Shown: positions 24,753-34,046, numbered from the stretch's first letter. The stretch: DNA of 64,000 bases from Winogradskyella ursingii (GCF_013403975.1 NZ_JABFDH010000006.1:186001-250000), one strand, 5' to 3'. A program made the numbers and translations. The notes: generated by a model not told the origin, from the letters alone.

Positions 24753-25535
24753 ATGAAAAAGTTTAAGAAATATTACAGTTTAGTTTTAGCCATATTGTTA
24801 ACCTTATCATCTTGCGTATCGTCACAAGGCATTGATGTCAAAACAGTGGATGATAATTTTGAAGGTGCTTCAGAAAATGTGTTAGACCATAGTGACTGGG
24901 ACAAATTATTAAAAGCCCATGTTAAAGAAAATGGTCTCGTGGATTATAAAGGGTTTAAATCTGATAAGGAAAAACTAACAGCGTACACAACCTATTTGAG
25001 CCAACAAATGCCAGATAAAAGCTGGACTGCTGCAGAACAGTTGGCATATTTTATTAATGTTTACAATGCCAACACCATTAAATTGATTGTTGATAATTAT
25101 CCAGTTAAAAGCATAAAAGATATTGATGCCACTATTTCACCATTTTTAAAGAATATTATAAAAATAGGAGATAAAGATCTGTCTTTAGCTGATGTAGAAA
25201 AAGGAATTTTACAAAAGATGAACGAGCCTAGAATTCATTTTGCTATTAATTGTGCCTCGATTTCTTGTCCTAAATTATTGAGAGATGCCTATACGGCAAA
25301 AAACGTAGATCAACTTATGGATAGAGCTGCAAAGGAGTTTATAAATTCTGATAAAAATGAAATATCCGAAAATAATGCCAAAGTTTCAGAGATATTTAAA
25401 TGGTACAAAAAGGATTTTTTAAATGAGTCATCTTCGATTATTGATTACATTAATCAATATTCAGATACGAAAATTAACTCAAATGTTGAATTGGATTATA
25501 TTGAATACAATTGGGATTTAAATGATGTCGAGTAG
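24753..25535 (+). CDS. DUF547 lipoprotein
   Basis: A 260-residue lipoprotein starting at the ATG at 24753 (an upstream TTG at 24729 gives a poorer signal). The lipobox is LLTLSSC (Cys21). The DUF547 domain follows from about residue 70: AYTTYLSQQ, AEQLAYFINVYNANTIKLIV, and HFAINCASISCPKLL with two conserved Cys. The Cys/His/Asn arrangement resembles a papain-like fold, and transglutaminase-like activity has been proposed for the family but not shown. It has no obvious operon partner. Confidence 0.85.
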   Translation: MKKFKKYYSLVLAILLTLSSCVSSQGIDVKTVDDNFEGASENVLDHSDWDKLLKAHVKENGLVDYKGFKSDKEKLTAYTTYLSQQMPDKSWTAAEQLAYFINVYNANTIKLIVDNYPVKSIKDIDATISPFLKNIIKIGDKDLSLADVEKGILQKMNEPRIHFAINCASISCPKLLRDAYTAKNVDQLMDRAAKEFINSDKNEISENNAKVSEIFKWYKKDFLNESSSIIDYINQYSDTKINSNVELDYIEYNWDLNDVE

Positions 25536-25554
25536 TATCTTAATTACTATTTTG

Positions 25555-25635
25555 GTCATTTCGAACTCATGTGAAATCACTTCAGGGCTAGTTAAATTTC
25601 AGATAGTGTAATTTGTAGCTTGGCAACGAAATGAC
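25555..25635. repeat. Inverted-repeat element with GTCATTTCG/CGAAATGAC ends
   Basis: gtcatttcg at 25555-25563 and cgaaatgac at 25627-25635 are exact inverted copies bounding 81 bp of the gap between two converging genes. Similar TCATTTCGA-ended elements are, from memory, dispersed through flavobacterial genomes; this may be one decayed copy. No second copy was noticed in the window. Confidence 0.45.
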
Positions 25636-25649
25636 AGAAATGATTTTTT

Positions 25650-26399
25650 CTAGTCTTCAATTATAACTTTACCAGTATACAATTCTTCAACATCAAAAAT
25701 AGGAGGTGTATTAACCACAATCATATCGCCAGTACTGAGTAAACTTCCGGTTAATGACACTTGTGGATTAATGATAATGTCATTAGTGCCTCTATGGTAA
25801 ACGTCTGCATTTTGAACTATCAGGTTTCTGCCCTCAAAACGTGCATCACCAAATGTAAAATTGAGGTCTAAGTTCGTCACATTGCCAGTTAAAAAGAAGT
25901 TGCTTAAATTGTTTTGGGTGATGGTTAAGTTTTCAACATCCAGATCCAATTCGAAATCGCCATCGGTATGGAAAGCATCTTCTTCTTCAAAATCCTCAGA
26001 AAGTAAGGTGAGATTAGCATAAGTGAGTTGATTTCCACTGACAACTTTTAACCCGGAACTGTTTCGTATTTCTGTAATATTGGGTGCACTAACAAATACT
26101 TTAGTGATGCCATAGTCTCTGGTAATATTGCATGCATTGTTGTTTTCGATAATTAACCTATTATCAGATACCTTGATATCGATATCATTCAATAGGTTTT
26201 CGCCTGTTTCTAATACAACCGAAAAAGACCCTTCTGAGATAATTAGTTGGGTGCGTTGAAAAACCGTGATTTTATCAAAGGCATCTAAAGTATAGGATTC
26301 TTGAATGATATCTCCGGCATTCTGAAAACAGTCTGGTGCATCTTCAGAATCGCAAGACCAAAGTGCAAAAAGAATAAATACAATTTTTAAATTTTTCAT
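25650..26399 (-). CDS. DUF2807 (GIN-domain) lipoprotein
   Basis: A 249-residue lipoprotein (lipobox FALWSC, Cys16). The rest is a right-handed beta-solenoid-like repeat typical of DUF2807: ESYTLDAFDKITVFQRTQLI at the start, then VFVSAPNITEIRNSSGLKVV, LTYANLTLLSEDFEEEDAFH and QNADVYHRGTNDIIINPQVS. These proteins are abundant in Bacteroidota and without known function; the fold suggests surface or carbohydrate interaction. It lies 38 bp downstream of the PagL-like gene on the same strand and is probably co-transcribed with it. Confidence 0.85.
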   Translation of the reverse strand: MKNLKIVFILFALWSCDSEDAPDCFQNAGDIIQESYTLDAFDKITVFQRTQLIISEGSFSVVLETGENLLNDIDIKVSDNRLIIENNNACNITRDYGITKVFVSAPNITEIRNSSGLKVVSGNQLTYANLTLLSEDFEEEDAFHTDGDFELDLDVENLTITQNNLSNFFLTGNVTNLDLNFTFGDARFEGRNLIVQNADVYHRGTNDIIINPQVSLTGSLLSTGDMIVVNTPPIFDVEELYTGKVIIED

Positions 26400-26437
26400 C
26401 TTACCATTTTAAAATTCAAGACACACTTTAAGCTTAA

Positions 26438-27535
26438 TTATATTCTTAACCCAACTCCAAATTCAACAGCTTCAGCTTTGGCGCCATGTGAATGTACATT
26501 GATTACACCAAAAATTTTATCAGAGAAATAACGTTTTAGGCCTAAACGATTATACAAACGATTTTCAAACTCAACTGGCCAATATACATAATAGCCCAAA
26601 TGCGTTATAAAGGCCACTTTGTTAAATCGTAATTCGTGACCAACGAAGACACCGACACGTTTAAAATCTGTATCACTTTCAATATTATTTTCAGGAAAAG
26701 CTATAGATTGGTGTTTAATGTATTCCTTTAAAAAATAGGAAACAAATAATTCAGATCCTGCTAAAAATGTGCTTTTGTGATTGATTCGTTTGTCCACAAA
26801 AGCGGTAAATACATAAAAAGGAAACTGTCCACTACCATTAATATCACTCTCATTTATACCACTTCTAAATACAAAATTGTACTTAAAAGGTTCTGAATAT
26901 TTGGTACGTTCTCCTTCTGGTATATATTCTGGAAATTCTTCGGCATCAAATAGATAGTTAAGACCTGCTGAAAAAGCGAACGTATTAGTACTGTTATTTG
27001 GTGCTTTTAGATTGGCGTTAGAGTAGTGGATCACCGTAAATCCGGCATTTACACCTAATCCTTTTATGAGATTCTCTTTTATATAGTCGAATTTTAAATA
27101 GGTGGAACTTAATAAATGAGAACCATATGCATTATTAATAAAGTTATCTTCCTTATCATAGGGCTTGTTGGCATATGCTATACCTTGTCCGATGCGAAAG
27201 ACCAAACTCCGATTCAGAAAATAAAAATTGAAATGACCGTACAATCCAATATTTTCTCCCAAAAATTCATTCTTCATATCTTGATAAGTCATAGAAAATC
27301 CCCAGTCAGGATAGTTGTATCGTCGTTCCCATTCGTTGAAACCATAGGTCTTACGGTTATAACTGAGTATCAAACCAGTGGGATGATCCGTAATTAAATG
27401 AGAAATATCAGGATTGTGCTCCATTATGGTCCCATAAAATGGACTAAGGTCTAGAGAGAAGGGTTTTTTTTCTTTATTCTGAGAGAAAGATAAGTTTACA
27501 ATTAAACTAAAAACAACCAAAAAAAGGTATCTCAT
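26438..27535 (-). CDS. Acyloxyacyl hydrolase / PagL-like lipid A deacylase
   Basis: A 365-residue exported beta-barrel (signal MRYLFLVVFSLIVNLSFSQ). Alternating strands run throughout, and VIHYSNANLKAPNNSTN contains the His-x-Ser pair of the PagL active site followed by conserved Asn/Ala/Pro residues. At 365 residues it is about twice the length of Pseudomonas PagL, as is usual for the Bacteroidota branch. It should remove an ester-linked acyl chain from lipid A in the outer membrane. The acidic partner of the triad could not be placed with certainty. Confidence 0.78.
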   Translation of the reverse strand: MRYLFLVVFSLIVNLSFSQNKEKKPFSLDLSPFYGTIMEHNPDISHLITDHPTGLILSYNRKTYGFNEWERRYNYPDWGFSMTYQDMKNEFLGENIGLYGHFNFYFLNRSLVFRIGQGIAYANKPYDKEDNFINNAYGSHLLSSTYLKFDYIKENLIKGLGVNAGFTVIHYSNANLKAPNNSTNTFAFSAGLNYLFDAEEFPEYIPEGERTKYSEPFKYNFVFRSGINESDINGSGQFPFYVFTAFVDKRINHKSTFLAGSELFVSYFLKEYIKHQSIAFPENNIESDTDFKRVGVFVGHELRFNKVAFITHLGYYVYWPVEFENRLYNRLGLKRYFSDKIFGVINVHSHGAKAEAVEFGVGLRI

Positions 27536-27607
27536 GAAAACGTTTTATGAAGTGATGAAGTTATAAAATTTGAACGAACTAGCGATTAGTTCTCATTAAA
27601 TTATAAA

Positions 27608-27640
27608 AAGAAAAAAGGCTCACTATTACAGCGAGCCAAT
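27608..27640 (-). terminator. Terminator after dnaN
   Basis: On the minus strand GGCTCGC...GTGAGCC forms a stem (27617-27637) followed by a run of T (27608-27616), 27 bases beyond the dnaN stop. Confidence 0.85.
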
Positions 27641-27666
27641 CCAATTATTGAGTTAGCAAAGTTTCT

Positions 27667-28785
27667 TTAGTTGTTGAGCATTACTGGCATTACCAACATG
27701 GTCACGTGCTCTCCTTCATCTAAACCATCAGTAGGTGTTAAAATACCTGCTCTGTTAGGTAAACTCATTTCTAACTGTACGTTATCTGAGTTTAAATTAT
27801 TTATCATTTCTGTTAGGAATCGTGAATTAAAGCCAATCTGCATATCATCACCTTGGTAATCACAGCTAAGGCGTTCTTCGGCTTTGTTGCTATAGTCGAT
27901 ATCCTCTGCAGAAATATTAAGTTCTGCACCAGCAATTTTTAAACGTATTTGATGTGTTGTTTTATTTGAAAAAATGCTCACACGACGCACAGAATTTAAA
28001 AATTGTGTTCTGTCAATGATTAGTTTGTTCGGGTTTTCCTTTGGGATTACCGCTTCGTAATTAGGGTATTTACCATCAATTAAACGGCAAATTAACACTG
28101 AATTTTCAAAAGTGAATTTTGCATTGGATTCATTGTACTCTACCAACACATCATCGTCACTTCCTGCCAAAATACCTTTTAAAAGATTTAATGGTTTCTT
28201 AGGCATAATAAACTCAGCTGTTTCTGTTGCGCTGACATCGTTTCTGGTATATTTTACCAATTTATGTGCATCAGTAGCTACAAACGTAAGGTTGTCTTGT
28301 GAAAACTGAAAGAACACACCGCTCATTACAGGCCTTAAATCATCGTTTCCAGCTGCAAAAATCGTCTTGCTGATTGCAGTTGCCAAAATATCTCCCATGA
28401 TAGTTGTCTTGCTCGCATCTTCAACAGACACTGCATTTGGGAATTCAGCACCATCGGCATACGCCAAGGCATATTTTCCATGGTTAGAGCTAATTTCTAC
28501 AGTATTATTATCTTCTACTACAAAAGTTAAAGGCTGCTCTGGAAAAGTCTTCAACGTATCCAATAACAATCTGGCTGGCAATGCAATATTACCTTCGGAA
28601 TCACTTTCAACATCTATAGTTGCAGACATTGTAGTCTCCAAATCACTCGCTGAGATTGTTAATTTTGATTGACTTAATTCGAATAAAAAATTATCTAAAA
28701 TAGGAAGCGTATTGCTATTGTTTATAACACCTCCCAATATTTGAAGTTGTTTTAATAAATAAGTACTTGAAACTATAAATTTCAT
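27667..28785 (-). CDS. dnaN: DNA polymerase III beta subunit (sliding clamp)
   Basis: A 372-residue clamp monomer, the usual length. It begins MKFIVSSTYLLKQLQILGGV and ends with the family's conserved hydrophobic tail TMLVMPVMLNN, which lines the partner-binding pocket. Three repeated topological domains are seen, with GVFFQFSQDNLTFVATDAHKL in the middle one. It encircles DNA and tethers polymerase III. As in other flavobacteria it sits far from dnaA and just beyond gldG, on the same strand but with its own promoter-like box (28824-28831) and terminator. Confidence 0.96.
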   Translation of the reverse strand: MKFIVSSTYLLKQLQILGGVINNSNTLPILDNFLFELSQSKLTISASDLETTMSATIDVESDSEGNIALPARLLLDTLKTFPEQPLTFVVEDNNTVEISSNHGKYALAYADGAEFPNAVSVEDASKTTIMGDILATAISKTIFAAGNDDLRPVMSGVFFQFSQDNLTFVATDAHKLVKYTRNDVSATETAEFIMPKKPLNLLKGILAGSDDDVLVEYNESNAKFTFENSVLICRLIDGKYPNYEAVIPKENPNKLIIDRTQFLNSVRRVSIFSNKTTHQIRLKIAGAELNISAEDIDYSNKAEERLSCDYQGDDMQIGFNSRFLTEMINNLNSDNVQLEMSLPNRAGILTPTDGLDEGEHVTMLVMPVMLNN

Positions 28786-28823
28786 AGGATTGCTAAACGT
28801 TTTTATCTTGAAAAATTGTCTTA

Positions 28824-28831
28824 CAAATATA
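28824..28831 (-). promoter_or_regulatory. -7 promoter element of dnaN
   Basis: On the minus strand TATATTTG matches the Bacteroidota -7 consensus TAnnTTTG exactly, 38 bases before the start codon. Confidence 0.5.
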
Positions 28832-28916
28832 TCTTAATAGTAGGGTTTTCTAAAACAAACTTATTAACAAAAAAATCCCGCAAATGCAGGAAATGTATAA
28901 TGAAAAAGAGGACCTA

Positions 28917-30587
28917 TTATCGCGTGTATTTTCGTTTTCTAAAGTAGTTAAAAACAAATCCAAATAGTACTAATAGCACTAATGGTAAGGCAATATTTAT
29001 GAGTTGCCAAGTACCCTTTTCTTCAGCCACCTTTTCTGTATCTAAATATGCAACGCTGATTTCTTTGCCTCTAATGTTTATAAGTCCGCTATCATCCAAA
29101 AGATAGTTCACCGTGTTCAATAAAAATTCCTTGTTGCCAAATTCCTTTCCTGATAATTGGTCAAAACCCAATTGTTGCGGTCTGTTGCGCACCACTTCGT
29201 TTTTTATGATGTCACCATCAGAAATGATCACCATTTTTGTAGGTCTACTTTTGGATTTAAAATCATTCACTTTAAATGGAAGTACACGCTTATCGTAAAC
29301 TGAAGTAAATTTCCCTTCTAATAAAACAGCTAAATTTTGTGGCCCAGAATTATATGAAGCTTCTTCAGGCGATTTGGTCACGTCTGCTAATGAAATGGTT
29401 GTAGGAACACCTTCCAACTTTGAATTTGGTGAACTTTCTAACAATACCGTTTTTTTAATATCGTTCTTTAGTGTATCGATAGGACTAGCAAAATCAAATT
29501 TAACCAAATTAAGATTTTTGCTAATCGGATGGTTTGGGTTGGATGATGCCAATGGTGAATATTGCCATTGTATGGGTTGCAATTGTGCTTGGCTACCTTC
29601 GCCAATGGCCAGCATAATCGGTGCCGAAAATAAATCTTTGACTAAACTCGGATTAACGCGTACACCGTATTTGAAGAAAAAATCATTCAATCTTAAATCT
29701 TTAATAATGGACACGCCACTTCTTGAGGTATTATAAAGGCTGTCCTTGTCCATAATAACCGATTCGGTGAGCCAAAGACTTTTTCCGCCATGCATGGTAT
29801 ATTGGTCCAAAACCAATTTTTCGTTTTCGGTGAATGCTATACTTGGCTTGGCCGCAACAATTAAATCATATTGTTCTAAATTTTCTAATGTGCCTTGTGG
29901 ATTCGTGCTAACACTATCTAAAGTAAATGGGCCAATATTGTAGTACGGTTGAAGCGTTTTTAGGAAATCAGCAATATAAATATCGCCCAGTTCTCCATTG
30001 CCTTTTAATATGGCAATTTTCTTGGCTTTGGGATTAACGAGTTTATTAAAAGCATCAGCAAAAGCATATTCCAAAGATTGTATGGAATTGGCTATTTGCT
30101 CTGGTAATGGTTCTGTTATACTTCGTTTGAGTAGTGGAATCTTTACCGTTTTATCTTTATAGCTGGCAAAAGCCCAAGGAAATATGATATCCTGAGTCAC
30201 TTTTCCTGTACTGTTATCGGTGTTGATATAAGGTTCTAAACCTGACTTTGTCAGCTCTTCAATATTGCGTTGTCGTGTTTCTTCATCCTCAATAGGATTA
30301 ATGTAGTTGACAACTAAATTGTTTGTTTCAAGTTGAAATTCTTCAATAATCTGTCTTGTTTCCGTTTGAAGTAATCTAAATTCCGATGGAAAATCACCTT
30401 CTAAAAATACATCGATAATTAGAGGTGACTCTAAATCATTTATCAAATTTGTGGAAACTTCAGATAGTGTATAGCGGTTATCTTCTGTCAGGTCAAAACG
30501 TTGATAGGCCTTACTCGCGATGAAATTAACGAGCAATAGCAAAACGATTGTTACGAGTGCATATGTAAGATTCTTATTCTTTTTCAT
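28917..30587 (-). CDS. gldG: Gliding motility ABC transporter component GldG
   Basis: A 556-residue protein of the GldA/GldF/GldG complex. I start at the ATG at 30585-30587 (MKKNKNLTYALVTIVLLLLV), leaving a 14-base overlap with the preceding small gene; five more residues upstream are possible. An N-terminal helix, the periplasmic domain with FDLTEDNRYTLSE and QYDLIVAAKPSIAFTENEKL, and a C-terminal helix (IALPLVLLVLFGFVFNYF) match GldG/ABC_transp_aux proteins. In Flavobacterium johnsoniae the complex is required for gliding, but its transported substrate is unknown. It is the last gene of the gld operon. Confidence 0.93.
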   Translation of the reverse strand: MKKNKNLTYALVTIVLLLLVNFIASKAYQRFDLTEDNRYTLSEVSTNLINDLESPLIIDVFLEGDFPSEFRLLQTETRQIIEEFQLETNNLVVNYINPIEDEETRQRNIEELTKSGLEPYINTDNSTGKVTQDIIFPWAFASYKDKTVKIPLLKRSITEPLPEQIANSIQSLEYAFADAFNKLVNPKAKKIAILKGNGELGDIYIADFLKTLQPYYNIGPFTLDSVSTNPQGTLENLEQYDLIVAAKPSIAFTENEKLVLDQYTMHGGKSLWLTESVIMDKDSLYNTSRSGVSIIKDLRLNDFFFKYGVRVNPSLVKDLFSAPIMLAIGEGSQAQLQPIQWQYSPLASSNPNHPISKNLNLVKFDFASPIDTLKNDIKKTVLLESSPNSKLEGVPTTISLADVTKSPEEASYNSGPQNLAVLLEGKFTSVYDKRVLPFKVNDFKSKSRPTKMVIISDGDIIKNEVVRNRPQQLGFDQLSGKEFGNKEFLLNTVNYLLDDSGLINIRGKEISVAYLDTEKVAEEKGTWQLINIALPLVLLVLFGFVFNYFRKRKYTR

Positions 30588-31068
30588 CGTAGCTAATTGC
30601 ATCTTGATAATGTTTCAATTGGACAACTATATCGTTTTTAAAAGTGAGCTCAACACATTCCTTTTCACTATTAAAAGCTCCAGGTTCAATACCTAGTGCG
30701 TAATTCCATTTCTTGTTGTCATGGCTATTGGTAAAAGGATTCCAGGATAACCATTCATATTGACCCAATTGATTTTTAATTTGTTCTTTCGACATTCCGA
30801 TGAGCGTGTCGGACTCTATAGTGTTGTCAATCATTTCATAACGCAACGAAGGTTGTTCTTTCCAAGTTTCACTATTAAAATATTTTTGGTGATGGTAATT
30901 GCTTACAATATTCACAAAGGGATAAAATACATAGAAATATACAAAAGGCGTCAAGACCAAGCTGATTAGTGCGGTAAGCCATTTACGCTTGTCAACTGTA
31001 TTTAAAAACAAAAAGAGCAGCACAAATACCACAATCATAAAAATGACTAAAAAAGGTGTGATAATCAT
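30574..31068 (-). CDS. Uncharacterised membrane-anchored protein between gldF and gldG
   Basis: A 164-residue protein with two N-terminal membrane helices (MIITPFLVIFMIVVFVLLFL and a segment near residues 33-55) and a soluble C-terminal part. ESDTLIGMSKEQIKNQLGQY, then NYALG and a strand-like ECVELTFKNDIVVQL recall the BamE/SmpA fold, in which a GMxxxxVxxxLG helix precedes short strands. I do not recognise it as a named gliding gene. It is 2 bp after gldF and overlaps gldG by 14 bp, so it is translated with them; whether it takes part in gliding or is a passenger is open. Confidence 0.8.
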   Translation of the reverse strand: MIITPFLVIFMIVVFVLLFLFLNTVDKRKWLTALISLVLTPFVYFYVFYPFVNIVSNYHHQKYFNSETWKEQPSLRYEMIDNTIESDTLIGMSKEQIKNQLGQYEWLSWNPFTNSHDNKKWNYALGIEPGAFNSEKECVELTFKNDIVVQLKHYQDAISYDEKE

Positions 31069-31070
31069 GA

Positions 31071-31793
31071 TTATTGTTTTTGGATTCTAAGTTTGGTGAA
31101 TATTAAAAAAGCCACGGCTATACTAATAAAATAAACAAGGTCGCGTGTATCAATAACACCACGACTCATACTGTTATAATGTGCTGCCATGCCTAAATTT
31201 TCGAGATATACGAGGTCTCCAAATAGATTATAGTTTGAAATTCCCTCAAAACCGAAATAGAAAAAGAAACAGATAAATATAGCAATAATGAAAGCCACAA
31301 TCTGATTGTCCGATAGGGTAGATGAAAACACGCCTATTGCGGTATAGGCACCGATTAAAAAAAGTAGACCGAAGTAAGAACCTATGGTACTGCCCATATC
31401 AATATTTCCTTTGGGATTACCTAATTGCGAGACGCTGTATACGTATAGTAGAGTGGGAAGCAGAGCCAAGAGAATCAATGCCAAAGCACCAAAATATTTA
31501 CCCAATACAATCTGAAAATGTGATATGGGTTTGGTTACTAAAAGCTCTAAAGTGCCTTGTTTTTTTTCATCACTAAAACTGCGCATTGTGACTGCAGGTA
31601 CCAAAAAAATAAGAATCCAAGGTGCCAACAAAAAAAAGGATGACAAACTTGCTACACCAGAATCCAAAATATTGAATTCACCTTTAAATACCCATAAAAA
31701 TAGCCCGTTGAGCAAAAGAAAGACACCAATGACCAAATATCCGATTGGTGAGGCGAAAAAGGTGTTGATTTCTTTTTTAAGGATTGCTAGCAT
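31071..31793 (-). CDS. gldF: Gliding motility ABC transporter permease GldF
   Basis: A 240-residue inner-membrane permease with six hydrophobic helices. The opening MLAILKKEINTFFASPIGYL and the block SFSDEKKQGTLELLVTKPI are the ABC-2 type/GldF signature, and the order gldF-gldG on one strand confirms it. The ATPase GldA is encoded elsewhere, as usual. It follows the monooxygenase-like gene by 41 bp. Confidence 0.94.
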   Translation of the reverse strand: MLAILKKEINTFFASPIGYLVIGVFLLLNGLFLWVFKGEFNILDSGVASLSSFFLLAPWILIFLVPAVTMRSFSDEKKQGTLELLVTKPISHFQIVLGKYFGALALILLALLPTLLYVYSVSQLGNPKGNIDMGSTIGSYFGLLFLIGAYTAIGVFSSTLSDNQIVAFIIAIFICFFFYFGFEGISNYNLFGDLVYLENLGMAAHYNSMSRGVIDTRDLVYFISIAVAFLIFTKLRIQKQ

Positions 31794-31834
31794 TGTTTTA
31801 AGTATTCAGTATTTAAGATATGTAAATGTCTCCA

Positions 31835-32131
31835 TCATTTGAGTGAAGCAATTTTATCTACACTCCAAGCTTCAGGCTTTGCATTAAACAATGGCTTTGT
31901 GTTAGCCCAAATAGTTTTAAATAATTCAGAATACCTGTAATTATTAAGTTCTGTTTCAGAGTCCCAATAACTATACGTAAAAAAAATGTTTGTATTGTTT
32001 TGGTCTCTGTACAATTCTAAAAATTGACATCCATCAAAATTCCGAATTTTTTGTTTGTTCGCTTCAAAATTAGCCAAGAATTCTTCAATCTTGGAAAGTT
32101 CAAAACTCATTTTTACAATTCTTACTAACAA
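31835..32131 (-). CDS. Antibiotic-biosynthesis-monooxygenase-like (ABM) protein
   Basis: A 98-residue cytoplasmic dimeric alpha/beta-barrel protein. MLVRIVKMSFELSKIEEFLA, NFDGCQFLELYRDQNNTN and FFTYSYWDSETELNNYRYS follow the ABM pattern of strand, helix, strand, with the conserved aromatic residue near the end of the third strand. Such proteins may act on small reactive molecules or haem; here the role is unknown. It is 3 bp downstream of the SAM hydrolase gene, a conserved flavobacterial arrangement upstream of gldF. Confidence 0.85.
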   Translation of the reverse strand: MLVRIVKMSFELSKIEEFLANFEANKQKIRNFDGCQFLELYRDQNNTNIFFTYSYWDSETELNNYRYSELFKTIWANTKPLFNAKPEAWSVDKIASLK

Positions 32132-32134
32132 ACT

Positions 32135-32971
32135 TTAAGATTTTAAAAAATTAACAGTAACCGTGTCCATAGTTTTTAAGCCCATTAAGGTAGATGCACT
32201 GCCAACCGTACTACAGTTACTCTTGTATACTGCGATTTCTAAATAATTTGAGGAATTAAATACGACTAAGCCTTTGCCCTCGTCATTTCTTTTATTTTCC
32301 TCGATTTCAAAATTAACAATGTCGCTATATTTTTGATGTATTTTTTTGAATTTATGGTTGCGTGCGGAAATTTCAAAATCACGCGTTTTTTGGATATTCT
32401 CAAAAAAATTACGCTTAATATTGGTGACTACATTTCCGTAGTTATCTATGTAAATTACACTACCAATAATTTGATTTTGCTCGTCATTAACAAAAGGAAT
32501 TAAATTTTTAATAGGCTTTATTGTGTTAATAACTTTTCCGATCACTTCTAATGTGCCACCCCTTGCAATGTGGCATGCCACTTTTACAAAGACATCAAGT
32601 ACGGGAAAACTGGTTTCAATTTTATCGTGAATGTTGATTTCTACAATTTTAGCTGGAGCAATTTCTGCACATATCATACTCATAATGCCATTGTTAGCGC
32701 ATATAAAGTAATGGTCATCCAGACTGACTGCAATGTGTTTGTTTTCAGGGCTTAATTCAGAATCGATTCCGATAATATGTATCGTTCCTTTGGGAAAACT
32801 GCTGTAAGCATTCAGAATAATATAGGCGGCCTCAGAAATATTAAAAGGCGAAACAGAATGTGATACATCTACAATTCTCACATCCGAAAGTTCGCTATAA
32901 ATAGCACCTTTTATGGCACCGGCAAAATGGTCTTTTTCGCCAAAATCAGTCGTTAAAGTGATTATTGCCAT
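32135..32971 (-). CDS. S-adenosyl-L-methionine hydrolase (DUF62 family)
   Basis: A 278-residue enzyme expected to cleave SAM with hydroxide to adenosine and methionine. The N-terminus IITLTTDFGEKDHFAGAIKG holds the TDFG Asp that activates the nucleophile, and VDVSHSVSPFNISEAAYIIL and FICANNGIMS continue the nucleotide site. The C-terminal part has IIGSVIYIDNYGNVVTNI, with the conserved YIDxFGN-type motif. It lacks the loop that distinguishes fluorinases and chlorinases. It heads the operon running to gldG and is divergent from phoH. Confidence 0.9.
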   Translation of the reverse strand: MAIITLTTDFGEKDHFAGAIKGAIYSELSDVRIVDVSHSVSPFNISEAAYIILNAYSSFPKGTIHIIGIDSELSPENKHIAVSLDDHYFICANNGIMSMICAEIAPAKIVEINIHDKIETSFPVLDVFVKVACHIARGGTLEVIGKVINTIKPIKNLIPFVNDEQNQIIGSVIYIDNYGNVVTNIKRNFFENIQKTRDFEISARNHKFKKIHQKYSDIVNFEIEENKRNDEGKGLVVFNSSNYLEIAVYKSNCSTVGSASTLMGLKTMDTVTVNFLKS

Positions 32972-33017
32972 GGATTGATTGTTGATATTTTTTTAAGAAT
33001 TATGGTTGTAAAATTGT

Positions 33018-33025
33018 TAGCTTTG
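33018..33025 (+). promoter_or_regulatory. -7 promoter element of phoH
   Basis: TAGCTTTG is an exact match to TAnnTTTG, 67 bases upstream of the TTG start. No TTG at a standard -33 distance was found. Confidence 0.45.
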
Positions 33026-33092
33026 TTGTTAAACAATACGTACACAAAACTAATAAAAGAAAACAGATTAAAACACTAAATACAGCACGCTT

Positions 33093-34046
33093 TTGAACGA
33101 ACTTATCCTAGAACTCGAAGAAATAACTCCAAAAGAATTCTTCGGCGCACAGAACGCCAATATTGAACTCCTAAAAAAATATTATCCTAAACTCAAAATT
33201 GTAGCCAGAGGCAATAAAATTAAGGCTTATGGTGACGAGGATCTTCTCGAACAGTTTGACCAAAGAATGACTATGCTCATGCAACATTTTGGCAAATACA
33301 ATAAGCTTGATGAAAATGTAATTGAACGCATATTAACTAGCAATAGTAGCGACGATTACAATACATCTGCAAAAAGCGGTGAGGTTATTGTCCACGGTGT
33401 TGGAGGCAAGTTAATAAAAGCGCAAACGGTCAATCAGCGGAAACTAGTAGAAAGCATGCGTAAAAACGATATGGTGTTTGCTATTGGCCCAGCCGGTACA
33501 GGTAAAACCTACACGGGAGTGGCATTAGCTGTAAGAGCTTTAAAGAATAAGGAGGTAAAACGTATAATACTCACGCGTCCTGCGGTTGAGGCTGGTGAAA
33601 ACCTCGGATTTCTTCCAGGCGACCTAAAAGAAAAGTTAGACCCATATATGCAACCTTTATACGATGCCCTTAGGGACATGATACCTGCCGAAAAGTTAGA
33701 AAGTTATATTGAAAAAGGCGTCATACAAATCGCTCCATTGGCATTTATGCGAGGTCGTACGCTCGATCACGCATTTGTAATTTTGGACGAAGGGCAAAAT
33801 ACTACGCACGCACAGATGAAAATGTTCTTGACTCGTATGGGTAAAAACGCCAAGTTTCTATTAACTGGAGATCCTGGTCAGGTTGATTTACCACGTCGTA
33901 CTATTTCTGGACTAAAAGAAGCACTTCTGGTGCTCAAAGACATTGAAGGTATCGGAGTCATTTATTTAGATGATAAAGATGTTATACGTCATAAATTAGT
34001 TAAGAAAGTGATTGCAGCTTATAAAAGTATTGAGAATAGAGATTAG
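33093..34046 (+). CDS. PhoH-family ATPase
   Basis: A 317-residue cytoplasmic P-loop ATPase. It uses a TTG start at 33093: the frame from there reads MNELILELEEITPKEFFGAQ, the usual flavobacterial N-terminus, and no ATG exists before the conserved region. Walker A is GPAGTGKTYTG (about residues 131-141), followed by RPAVEAGENLGFLPG and the Walker B VILDEGQNTT. The family is linked to RNA metabolism and phosphate stress, sometimes with an added nuclease domain, but none is present here. Confidence 0.92.
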   Translation: MNELILELEEITPKEFFGAQNANIELLKKYYPKLKIVARGNKIKAYGDEDLLEQFDQRMTMLMQHFGKYNKLDENVIERILTSNSSDDYNTSAKSGEVIVHGVGGKLIKAQTVNQRKLVESMRKNDMVFAIGPAGTGKTYTGVALAVRALKNKEVKRIILTRPAVEAGENLGFLPGDLKEKLDPYMQPLYDALRDMIPAEKLESYIEKGVIQIAPLAFMRGRTLDHAFVILDEGQNTTHAQMKMFLTRMGKNAKFLLTGDPGQVDLPRRTISGLKEALLVLKDIEGIGVIYLDDKDVIRHKLVKKVIAAYKSIENRD

